Below are positions 38,101 through 43,256 of a DNA stretch of 64,000 bases, piece by piece. The translations under genes were made by a program, and so were the position numbers. Numbering within the stretch: the first letter of the stretch is position 1; each line of letters starts with the position of its first letter. Source of the stretch: Pseudomonas sp. stari2 (GTDB lineage: Bacteria; Pseudomonadota; Gammaproteobacteria; Pseudomonadales; Pseudomonadaceae); NCBI RefSeq assembly GCF_040760005.1, contig NZ_CP099760.1, positions 2,289,501 to 2,353,500 on the forward strand, in the 5' to 3' direction. Under the pieces are notes generated by a model. That model saw only the letters and a list, made by a program, of their open reading frames with translations. It was not told the DNA's origin and did not search any database.

Positions 38101-39701
38101 GCGAGCGGGCGGAGCTGGAGCACTTGATCGGCTTCTTCGTCAACGTGCTGCCGCTGCGTTCGCGGTTTGCGAGTGAGGCCTCGTTCCGCGGCTTCCTGAC
38201 GCAGACCCAGGACACGCTGTTGCAAGCGCTGGAGCACCAGGACCTGCCGTTCGACATGATCGTCGATGCGTCGGGCGTGCCGCGTCACAAGGGCATGAAC
38301 CCACTGGTGCAGGTGCTGTTCGTGATGAACAACCTGCCGGGACGCACCCAGGCCATGGGCGGTTTGAACGTCGAAGCGCTGCCGTCGCTGGAGACCCATT
38401 CTAAATTCGACATGGCATTGTTCGTTGACGAAGAAGAAGGGCAATTGCTGGGTAATTGGCAATTCGCCACAAGCTTGTTCGGACATGAGCGCATTCAGTA
38501 CCTGGTCAAGGCCTGGATAGCCCTGTTGGAACAGATCGTCGCTGATCAGGACATTCAATTGGGAGCTATCAGCATGCCAGTCGACAATTTAGCAGCGGCC
38601 ACCCGGCCGACTGCCCCCGGACCCAAGGCCGACAAACTGGGCAAATTCCTCAAGCGCGGCGCCGCCCCGGTGGCCAAGGTACGCCCGGCGCCGGTGCGTG
38701 AAACGTTGATGGCGGCGCCACAACCGTTCCCGCTGCTGGTGGAACCGAACGAGCCGCAGCTGGACCTGATCGAGTGGATCAAGAACAACCGGCCGCTGAT
38801 CGAGTCGAAGCTCGCCACCCACGCCGGCATTCTGTTCCGCGGTTTCGAACTCGACGGCATTCAGGGTTTTGAAGCTTTCGCCGAAGCGATCCAGCCCGGT
38901 CTGTACGGCCAATACGGCGATCTGCCGAAGAAGGAGGGCGGCAAGAACACTTACCGCTCCACGCCGTACCCGGAACGCAAGATGATTCTGTTCCACAACG
39001 AGAGCTCCCATCAGGACCGCTGGCCGCGCAAGCAGATGTTCTATTGCGAAGTGGCGGCACCGATTGGCGGCGCGACACCGGTGGTGGATTGCCGCTTGAT
39101 GTACGAAAAACTGCCGGCGGATCTGCGCGACAAGTTCGAGGAAAAAGGCCTGCTGTATGTGCGCACCTTCACCGACAAACTGGACGTGTCGTGGCAGCAC
39201 TTCTTCAAGACCGAAGATCGCGCCGAAGTCGAGGCTCGTTGCCGGGCTGGCGGTATCGAATGGCGCTGGCTGGACAATGACGAACTGCAAACCCGCACCC
39301 CGGCCCCGGCGATCATTCGCCACCCGGTGACCGGTGCGAAATCGTTCTTCAATCAGGTGCAACTGCACCACATCTACTGGCTGGAGCCGGATGTGCGTGA
39401 AGATCTGTTGTCGATGTTCGGTCTGGAGCGCATGCCGCGCCATGTTTACTACGGGGATGGCACGCCGATCGAAGACGAGGTGATGCGGCGTATCGGCGAG
39501 CTCTACGAAGCGTGCGCGGTGCGGTTCGACTGGCAGAAGGGCGACGCCATTCTGCTCGACAACATGCTGGTTGCGCATGCCCGCGATCCGTTCGAAGGCC
39601 CACGCAAGATTGTCGTGGCCATGGGTGACATGTTCGACCACAGCGACTTGCAAGGCGCCCGTGGCGAGCCGGTCCGCGCAACCGAAGGAACAGAGGCATG
39701 A
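26196..39701 (+). CDS. pvdJ: Pyoverdine peptide synthetase NRPS2: C-A-T, C-A-T-E, C-A-T, C and TauD-like Asp beta-hydroxylase
   Basis: About 4501 residues. Order: C1 49-489, A1 502-1012, T1 1060, C2 1115-1549, A2 1562-2070, T2 2118, E 2162-2599, C3 2629-3066, A3 3079-3579, T3 3630, C4 3692-4122, TauD-like domain 4176-4479. A1 and A2 both carry DVWHVSLID (Ser) and are almost identical to A4 of NRPS1. A3 reads DSEDVGAVT, acidic, so a basic residue (Arg or Lys) is inferred. The C-terminal domain has Fe ligands H4267-x-E4269 and H4461 followed by GPRKIVVAM for 2-oxoglutarate. Fused hydroxylases of this kind (IbetaH-Asp) make L-threo-beta-hydroxy-Asp on a carrier-bound residue, here on NRPS3. The ATG at 26196 shares one base with the NRPS1 stop, with GGAGGA upstream; a TTG at 26193 is the alternative. 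It overlaps NRPS3 by ATGA. Confidence 0.93.
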   Translation: MDRNVALKIARRFICLPLEKRTLYLEKMLQEGVSPANLPIPQTREEFTAIPLSFAQDRQWFIWQMDPHSAAYNIPTALQLRGALDVPALERAFNAVIARHDSLRTTFGQDDEGAVQVIHAQLPLTISVDALEVAADPAQREQQVQAYINERLHLPFDLQTGPLMRASLLRMADDDHVLAVTVHHIAADGWSMRVMVEELVQLYSGYAQGRDVSLAELPIQYADYAIWQRHWMEAGERARQLAYWQEQLGTDHSVLQLPTDFPRPSVQSFRGQRLDVTLDHQLATGLKTLAQREGMTVFMVLLASFQALLHRYSGQNEISVGVPNANRNRVETERLIGFFVNTQVLKARIDPQASFRSLLQQVKQSAMGAQAHQELPFEQLVEALQPERSLSHSPLFQVMFNHQNLATGESQQGARLPGLQIDPLSMDSQTAQFDLSLDTFETPQGLGAQLTFATDLFSAATIERMAAHWQNLLAAVVADASCPLAELVLLDAAERELIVEGWNATATEYPLSRSVHSLIEDQVRATPDALALVFGEQRLTYAQLNARANQLAAVLIEHGVGPEVLVGISVERSLEMVVGLLAILKAGGAYLPLDPEYPQDRLAYMFEDSGIALLLTQSHLLAQLPVPAGLRSLVLDQDGDWLEGRSEANPELNIDPENLAYVIYTSGSTGKPKGAGNRHSALVNRLCWMQQAYQLTAEDSVLQKTPFSFDVSVWEFFWPLMTGSSLVVAAPGAHRDPAQLIQVITEQRITTLHFVPSMLQAFLQDPAVAECTSLTRIVCSGEALQVDAQQQVFAKLPNAGLFNLYGPTEAAIDVTHWTCRDEGRDSVPIGQPIANLSTYILDNSLAPLPVGVIGELYLGGEGLARGYHRRPALTAERFVTSPFGDGQRLYRTGDLARYRADGVIEYAGRMDHQVKIRGLRIELGEIEARLAEHDDVRETVVIAQDGSLLVAYVVPDDEALLSADDATRSAKNLELKAHLGQSLPEFMVPQYWVWLEKMPVSPNGKLERKALPKFDASTLQNTFVAPQTELQKHVAVIWQDVLKLERVGLTDNFFELGGHSLLVTQVISRIRRTLDIQVPLRTLFEHSSLEAFVRVLDADQQTTQTPIPQVSREQPLALSYAQERQWFLWQMDPQSAAYNIPTALRLCGELDRAALEQSFQALIQRHESLRTAFVDTDGRVQQVIRPSGQVALHEQTLANATDEQIQAFVEQQTQQAFDLLAGELLRVALLRISDTDHVLVLTLHHIVSDGWSMQVMIEDLIACYAAFSQGRAAELPALAVQYADYAVWQREWMDNGERERQLTYWKTQLGSEQPLLEMPADHPRPAVQSFRGARLNVTIEPALSDALKALARREGVTVFMLLLASFQALLHRYSGQSDIRVGVPIANRNRLEIERLIGFFVNTQVLRAEFDPALDFARLLQQVKHTAIAAQMHQDLPFEQLVDALQPERNLSHSPLFQAMFNHRTEAESDLVAQLPGLNLQSLSWEHRTAQFDLALDTGDSPEGLDASFTYATDLFEASSIQRLAGHWLNLLKAVVADAKRPLAELVLLDAAERELIVEGWNATATEYPLSRSVHSLIEDQVRATPDALALVFGEQRLTYAQLNARANQLAAVLIEHGVGPEVLVGISVERSLEMVVGLLAILKAGGAYLPLDPEYPQDRLAYMFEDSGIALLLTQSHLLAQLPVPAGLRSLVLDQDGDWLEGRSEANPELNIDPENLAYVIYTSGSTGKPKGAGNRHSALVNRLCWMQQAYQLTAEDSVLQKTPFSFDVSVWEFFWPLMTGSSLVVAAPGAHRDPAQLIQVITEQRITTLHFVPSMLQAFLQDPAVAECTSLTRIVCSGEALQVDAQQQVFAKLPNAGLFNLYGPTEAAIDVTHWTCRDEGRDSVPIGQPIANLSTYILDNSLAPLPVGVIGELYLGGEGLARGYHRRPALTAERFVTSPFGDGQRLYRTGDLARYRADGVIEYAGRMDHQVKIRGLRIELGEIEARLAEHDDVRETVVIAQDGSLLVGYVVPNDESLLEADEDRRQAFQRRLKEHLSQNLPEYMIPQHWLLLAKMPVSPNGKLERKALPKADLSVSQKAYSAPTSEIEQALAAIWQNVLGLEQVGIHDNFFELGGDSIISIQVVSRARQAGIHFSPKDLFLHQNVQSLAVVAKVGVAGPSIDQGPVVGDSPLLPFQQLFFDSAMAEPHHWNQSVLLKPRETLDAAHVEQALQALLVQHDALRLAFSQRDGQWSATHRVPGTEPLLWQHTVADDAALEQLGEQAQRSLDLTNGPLLRALLATLADGSQRLLLVIHHLAVDGVSWRILLEDLQQAYQQLQAGQALKLPAKTSAAKTWVQRLQTYAASPALQAELSFWQAQLQGAKVELPLDHADGALQNRYAASVETRLDKEQTRQLLQQAPAAYRTQVNDLLLTALARVISRWTASESTLIQLEGHGREDLFDELDLSRTVGWFTSLFPVRLTPTVDLAGSIKAIKEQLREIPAKGIGFGALRYLGDDAARQTLQALPMPRITFNYLGQFDAGFAEDGGALFSPANEPAGAEQSPLATLGNWLTLNGQVYGGELSVGWTFSSQMFDIATIQTLADAYAQELKALLEHCCQSDSHGVTPSDFPLAHLTQQQLDSLALAPQQIEDIYPLSPMQQGMLFHTLYEQQAGDYINQMCVDVQGLDIERFRAAWQDALDAHDVLRSSFVWDGEFQRPVQVIHKHLTVPFSVLDWRERADLPQAIAALALAERQQGFELGAAPLLRLRVVRTAADACRLIYTSHHILMDGWSNSQLLGEVLQRYSGQPPASGAGRYRDYIQWLSRQDAHVSEAFWNTQLADLQEPTRLARAFVAVQPVKGRGERFHVLDEVRTRQLNEFARGHKVTLNTLVQSAWLLLLQRFTGLDTVSFGATVSGRPAQLAGVEQQIGLFINTLPVIASPRAEQTLSAWLQQVQAQNLALREQEHTPLFEIQRWAGQGGEALFDNILVFENYPVSKALQQGAPQDLRFGEVANHEQTNYPLTLAVSLDDQLSLHLSFDREQFDGRSVEQLANQLDHLLLQMVQAQSSTCLGELALAAGPMLAAIDAPASEHCVHQWFERQVAQTPDAIALMFEDRQLTYAELNAAANRVAHGLLQHNVGCDVLVGIAVDRSMDMIISLLAVLKAGGAYVPLDPGYPADRLLAMIEDSGLRLMLSQQHLLQRLPSVAGVRTLTVDGDAWPLLDSNPTPVVHGQSLAYVMFTSGSTGRPKGVGISRATLARHTRVSEAYKGLSASDRVLQFATFNFDSFVEQVYPALICGAAVVLRGNEVWDSETLYQQIIDRDISIADLTTAYWNVVVQDFADHGPRDYGRLRQMVVGGEAMPPQGIAAYQRAGLEQVQLINAYGPTEATVTSTVLDCVDYVQGGQPLPVALPIGHGLAGRTIHILDSAGQPVPQGVVGELLIGGELLARGYFQRPELTADRFLPDPFSTVGGRLYRTGDLARVNADGLIEYVGRLDHQVKVRGFRIELGEIETCLLHQDGVRQALVLAQPGAGGQQLVAYVVPHDESLASNADATWLQALRDGLKNRLPDYMQPSHVLLLTQLPIGPSGKLDRKALPLPDSQVSSEDFVAPQGQLEQQIAQVWQDVLERGQIGRNEHFFEAGGHSLLATQAVSRLRKVTGLTLSLRDLFGAPVLKDLAVVMQANVGAELAAFDSRQVELKAHGTKSSAPLSLVQRRLWIAEQLSGGTSAYGMPMALRLRGDLSVQRLLASFAEVVRRHEVLRTAYVQDDEGDPIAVIVDEVELDFPLVDLSGLSRSDQEEQVAQAVLDNANTPIDMEQAPLLRGRILHLSASEHVLLYSMHHIISDGWSMGVLINELVEIYDRASAGEPHALPALAVQYSDFALWQQALEQQGVLGQQATFWKEQLAGYNGQLGLPLDNPRGATPSYAGDAVQFALGAQLSRDVRALASRAGVTLYSTLLASFQVLLHRVSEGTDVLVGADVAGRERAELEHLIGFFVNVLPLRSRFASEASFRGFLTQTQDTLLQALEHQDLPFDMIVDASGVPRHKGMNPLVQVLFVMNNLPGRTQAMGGLNVEALPSLETHSKFDMALFVDEEEGQLLGNWQFATSLFGHERIQYLVKAWIALLEQIVADQDIQLGAISMPVDNLAAATRPTAPGPKADKLGKFLKRGAAPVAKVRPAPVRETLMAAPQPFPLLVEPNEPQLDLIEWIKNNRPLIESKLATHAGILFRGFELDGIQGFEAFAEAIQPGLYGQYGDLPKKEGGKNTYRSTPYPERKMILFHNESSHQDRWPRKQMFYCEVAAPIGGATPVVDCRLMYEKLPADLRDKFEEKGLLYVRTFTDKLDVSWQHFFKTEDRAEVEARCRAGGIEWRWLDNDELQTRTPAPAIIRHPVTGAKSFFNQVQLHHIYWLEPDVREDLLSMFGLERMPRHVYYGDGTPIEDEVMRRIGELYEACAVRFDWQKGDAILLDNMLVAHARDPFEGPRKIVVAMGDMFDHSDLQGARGEPVRATEGTEA
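27699..29058 (+). repeat. Near-identical Ser adenylation domain repeat, copy 2 (NRPS2 A1)
   Basis: Matches copy 1. Against copy 3 the identity begins earlier, at about 27641 (CCCGCTGGCCGAACTGGTG), in the C-A linker. Identity ends near 29058, where the protein changes to DDEALLSADD. Confidence 0.85.
30876..32239 (+). repeat. Near-identical Ser adenylation domain repeat, copy 3 (NRPS2 A2)
   Basis: Third copy; the shared linker with copy 2 extends upstream to about 30818. Identity with copy 1 continues slightly further (GYVVPN), so the copies form a mosaic. Confidence 0.85.
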
Positions 39702-42700
39702 ACGAGGTGGTGATGGAACAACAGGACGTGGGGCAAGCGTTGACCCCCGAGCAGCAGATGCTCTGCGATCAACTGCCGGGTGCTGCGTGCTGGGCCGATG
39801 CCGCACGTTTCCTGCGCATCGATGTTGCTGGCGAACTCGACGTGGCGCGCCTGCAAGCGGCCTTCGACCACGTGCTGGCGCAGCAACCGATGTTGTTGGC
39901 CCGGCTGGCCAAGGCTCCGGGTTTTCATGGCCTGCGTCAGTTCACCGTTGTCACCGAGAGCTTTCCGCTGACGGTACAAAACGCACCGGCCAGCGAAGCC
40001 GAGATTCAGGCGCAATTGACCGAATGGGCACAGCGCGCCTTTGTGCCCGGCGAATCCGCCGGCGTGCAAGCGGTGTTGTACGCGCTGCCCGAACAGCGTT
40101 GGACGCTGCTGCTGGGCGCGGCCCGTCACAGCCTGGACGACAACGCGCTGACACTGGTCTATCAGCAGTTGCTGCGCGCGTATGAACAGCCTGAATGGCC
40201 TGAGGACGAAGAGGCGGGTGAGTTTGGTCAGTATCTGGAATGGCGTAGCGAAGTGATCCTCGACGAGGATGCCGCGACCGCCCGGGCGTATTGGCAGGCA
40301 CAACTCAATGGCGTCGATGCGAGCTTGTCGACGCCTTGGCTGGCGGCGCGCGAATCCACGGTGTCGGGCACTGATTCGGCAACCCTCAATAACCCACTCG
40401 ACGCAGCATTGATCGCCGGGCTTGAGCGTCTGGCGCAGACCGTTGCACAACCGGTTACGGTGCTGATGCAAAGCGCCTGGTGGTTGTTGCTGGCGCGTTT
40501 GAGCGGTCGTGACGAAGTGTTGATGGGGTGGCGCCACGATGGTCGTGAAGACTATGAGTATTTCTCTGGCGCGCTTGGCGTGTTCGAGAAAACCTTGCCG
40601 CTGAATCTGCCTGTGGATGCCGATCAGTCGTTCACGCAATGGCTGCCGACAGTCGCCGCGCGCCTGGAAGAACATCGGCTCTGGCAGGAATACTGGGGCC
40701 CTGAACTGCAACCGGCGGCTGCGCGCCCGGCCTATGGTTTTGCGTTGCATCGTCAGGCACAGCCGGTGGCGATCGGCGCGACCCGCTGCACAGCGCAACG
40801 GGTGGAAACCGGGCGTGGTGGCGTATTCGAGTTGCTGCTGAAAGTGCAGTTGAACGCGGAAAACGTGGCCAGCGCGGTGGCGCTTGAATATGCCGCGCAG
40901 CGCTACAGCGTGGCGTCGATGCAGGTGCTGCTGGGTCAATACGTCACGCTGCTGGGTCAGCTCGTTGCCGACGCACACGCGCCGTTGAATGCGATCAGCC
41001 TGCTGACCGAGGCCGAGCGTCAGCGCTTGCTGTCGATCAATCCGTCGGCACGTGTCTGGGCCGATACCCCGTTGCTGCCACAACGCATCGCCAAATGGGC
41101 GCAGTCCACGCCAGAGGCGCTGGCACTGACCGATGAGGCCGGCCGCCTGAATTACGCGCAGTTACAGGCGCAGGTCGAGCGACTGGCGGCAGGCTTGCAT
41201 GCCGAGGGTGTGGGCAGTGATTCGGTCGTCGCACTGGCGTTGCCGCGTTCAGCGGCACTGGTGGTGGCGATGCTCGCGATCTGGCGGGTCGGCGCGGCGT
41301 ATCTGCCGCTGGATCGCCAATGGCCGCTGGCACGTCAGCAACTGATGATCGAGCAAGCGCGTGCAGGCCTGTTGCTGACCGATGCCACGCAGATCGCTGA
41401 ATGGCACGACAGCACGCTGCCGGTGCGTTCCATCGATCAATTGCTGGCAGCGGAAGCTGTACCGGCGCCGGCCCATGAGGCCCAGGGCAGTGATCTCGCC
41501 TACGTGCTGTTCACTTCGGGTTCTACCGGCATGCCGAAAGGCGTGTTGATCGAACATCGGCACCTGCTCAATTACACCGCCAGTGTCAGCACGGCACTGG
41601 GGCTGGACAGTCACCGGCACTTCGGTCTGACCTCCACGGTGGCGGCAGATCTGGGCAACACCACGTTGTTCGGTGCGCTGTTCAACGGGGCGGCGCTGCA
41701 CGTGGCCAGCGATGAATGCATGCAGGACGCACAGGCATTCGCCGGTTATCTGCAAGAGCGTGCCATCGACTGCCTGAAAATCGTGCCGTCGCATCTGGCG
41801 GCGCTGCTCGACAGCGACACGCCGCGTTTGCCGCGAACCCTGGTACTGGGCGGGGAAGCCATTGCCGCACCGCTGATCCAGCGAATCGCGCAGGTGCGCA
41901 GCGACTGTCAGGTGTTCAACCACTACGGCCCGACCGAAACCACGGTCGGCGTGATGGTGCACAAGCTTGCGCCGGGGCAGGGCGCCGGTCTGCTGAGCCA
42001 GATGCTCGACAACAATCAGGTGTACGTGCTCGACGCGCAGCAGCAATTGGCACCGGTCGGTGTCGTTGGCGAGTTGTATGTTGGCGGTGCGCAGCTGTTT
42101 CGCGGCTACGTCAATGTCGACGCCGAGGCGGGATTGTTGATCGATAACCCGTTCATCAACGGCGAACGCCTGTATCGCACGGGCGATCTTGCGCGCTACT
42201 CACCTGAAGGCGCGATTGTCCTGCACGGGCGGCGCGATCATCAGATCAAGGTGCGCGGTTTCCGCATCGAACTGACCGAAGTCGAGGCGCAACTGCTTCG
42301 CCTGCCATCCGTGCAGGAGGCGGTGGTGATTGCCGGGGACAGTCCCGAGCAAGGCTTGCAGGCATTTGTCGTGGCGCGTGAATCGCTGGCGGCGGACAGT
42401 CTGCGTGAGCAATTGGCGCAACAACTGCCGGCGGTGATGGTGCCGCAGCAGATTCGCTTCATCGAGCGCCTGCCACGGCTGGCCAACGGCAAGATCGACC
42501 GCAAGGCTTTGCAGCAACTGGCCGATCAAGGCGTCGACGGCGATTACGTCGCGCCGCGAGACGCCCTCGAAATCTTGCTGGCCGGGCGCATGGCGCAACT
42601 GCTCGGTCAGGATCGCCTGAGCATCGAACGCGACTTTTTCGCCGCCGGTGGCCACTCGTTGCTGGTGATCAAACTGGTCGCGGGTATTCGCAAGCTGTTG

Positions 42701-42910
42701 CAGTGCGAAATCCATCCCGGCGTGGTCTTCGACCATCCGACCGTGGCCGGGCTCGCGCAGGCGTTGCGCGGTCAGGAAGCGAGTCCCGGGCAACTGGACA
42801 AACTGGCTCAGGCGCGGCTGCGTCTTGAATCGATGAGTCCCGAGGAAAAAGCCCTGCTGACCGAAAAGGCCCGGCAGCTGCAAGCCGCCAAGGTGGCCCA
42901 GGACGTTTAA
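39698..42910 (+). CDS. Pyoverdine peptide synthetase NRPS3: interface-like C domain, A (Asp), T
   Basis: A 1070-residue single module. Residues about 1-440 belong to the condensation superfamily, but the HHxxxDG site reads RHSLDDN, so it is unlikely to make a bond. This fits the non-catalytic interface domain described next to siderophore Asp beta-hydroxylases. A (about 448-941, core FTSGSTGMPKG) has code DLTKVGHVG, the classic Asp code. T Ser is near 985 (GGHSLLVI). A helical tail follows (SPEEKALLTEKARQLQ). The bond to Asp would be made by the last C domain of NRPS2, and hydroxylation by the TauD-like domain fused there. The start overlaps the NRPS2 stop (ATGA), ensuring equal synthesis. 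A strong terminator follows 17 bp after the stop. Confidence 0.9.
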   Translation: MNEVVMEQQDVGQALTPEQQMLCDQLPGAACWADAARFLRIDVAGELDVARLQAAFDHVLAQQPMLLARLAKAPGFHGLRQFTVVTESFPLTVQNAPASEAEIQAQLTEWAQRAFVPGESAGVQAVLYALPEQRWTLLLGAARHSLDDNALTLVYQQLLRAYEQPEWPEDEEAGEFGQYLEWRSEVILDEDAATARAYWQAQLNGVDASLSTPWLAARESTVSGTDSATLNNPLDAALIAGLERLAQTVAQPVTVLMQSAWWLLLARLSGRDEVLMGWRHDGREDYEYFSGALGVFEKTLPLNLPVDADQSFTQWLPTVAARLEEHRLWQEYWGPELQPAAARPAYGFALHRQAQPVAIGATRCTAQRVETGRGGVFELLLKVQLNAENVASAVALEYAAQRYSVASMQVLLGQYVTLLGQLVADAHAPLNAISLLTEAERQRLLSINPSARVWADTPLLPQRIAKWAQSTPEALALTDEAGRLNYAQLQAQVERLAAGLHAEGVGSDSVVALALPRSAALVVAMLAIWRVGAAYLPLDRQWPLARQQLMIEQARAGLLLTDATQIAEWHDSTLPVRSIDQLLAAEAVPAPAHEAQGSDLAYVLFTSGSTGMPKGVLIEHRHLLNYTASVSTALGLDSHRHFGLTSTVAADLGNTTLFGALFNGAALHVASDECMQDAQAFAGYLQERAIDCLKIVPSHLAALLDSDTPRLPRTLVLGGEAIAAPLIQRIAQVRSDCQVFNHYGPTETTVGVMVHKLAPGQGAGLLSQMLDNNQVYVLDAQQQLAPVGVVGELYVGGAQLFRGYVNVDAEAGLLIDNPFINGERLYRTGDLARYSPEGAIVLHGRRDHQIKVRGFRIELTEVEAQLLRLPSVQEAVVIAGDSPEQGLQAFVVARESLAADSLREQLAQQLPAVMVPQQIRFIERLPRLANGKIDRKALQQLADQGVDGDYVAPRDALEILLAGRMAQLLGQDRLSIERDFFAAGGHSLLVIKLVAGIRKLLQCEIHPGVVFDHPTVAGLAQALRGQEASPGQLDKLAQARLRLESMSPEEKALLTEKARQLQAAKVAQDV

Positions 42911-42926
42911 CCGTCCGGCCAGGAAA

Positions 42927-42957
42927 AACCGTCGCCTCAGTGCGACGGTTTTTTTTA
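42927..42957 (+). terminator. Intrinsic terminator of the NRPS1-NRPS2-NRPS3 operon
   Basis: A perfect 9-bp stem, AACCGTCGC / GCGACGGTT, with a 6-nt loop runs into an uninterrupted T-tract. It separates the operon from fpvA. Confidence 0.9.
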
Positions 42958-43256
42958 ATTTATTTCACAAATGATAAACAAACGCATTCCGGTTTTTCCG
43001 GTCTGCTCCGTCTTACTTACGTAAGCGCGTGAAATGACTCGAAAAAGGGCCTTTTCAGTCAGGTTTTCACGCGGCAACAAACGGATTTCTTACGCAACCC
43101 ATGACCGGCTCGCGCCACTGCGCGGGCGACTGCTGCCCGGGGAGGGGCCAGTCGATCGATTCACATGATTGAACGATCCCGGCGCGCGGATGTGCATTTC
43201 GAGGGGCGCTCGGCGGCCCGCAGGCTTTTCCACTTCGACCAATAATAGAGAGCACA
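42958..43256 (+). promoter_or_regulatory. fpvA upstream region with a 10-bp palindrome
   Basis: This 299-bp gap must hold the fpvA promoter because a terminator closes the operon before it. I find no TAAAT-N16-CGT box. The palindrome CTTACGTAAG lies at 43016-43025, and GTGAAATGACTCG follows at about 43030; either could be part of an FpvI-type promoter, but I cannot support a precise call. No small gene seen. Confidence 0.4.

Noticed and set aside
9232..42910. Possibility that the locus makes a corrugatin-like lipopeptide siderophore instead, because of the fused hydroxylase
   Set aside because: pvdE, pvdMNOP, pvdRT-opmQ, fpvI and pvdA are specific to pyoverdine, and no acyl-starter C domain or fatty acyl ligase is present.
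43030..43060. GAAAT at about 43032 as -35 of an FpvI promoter
   Set aside because: No matching downstream element at 16-17 nt, so it is not listed as a site.
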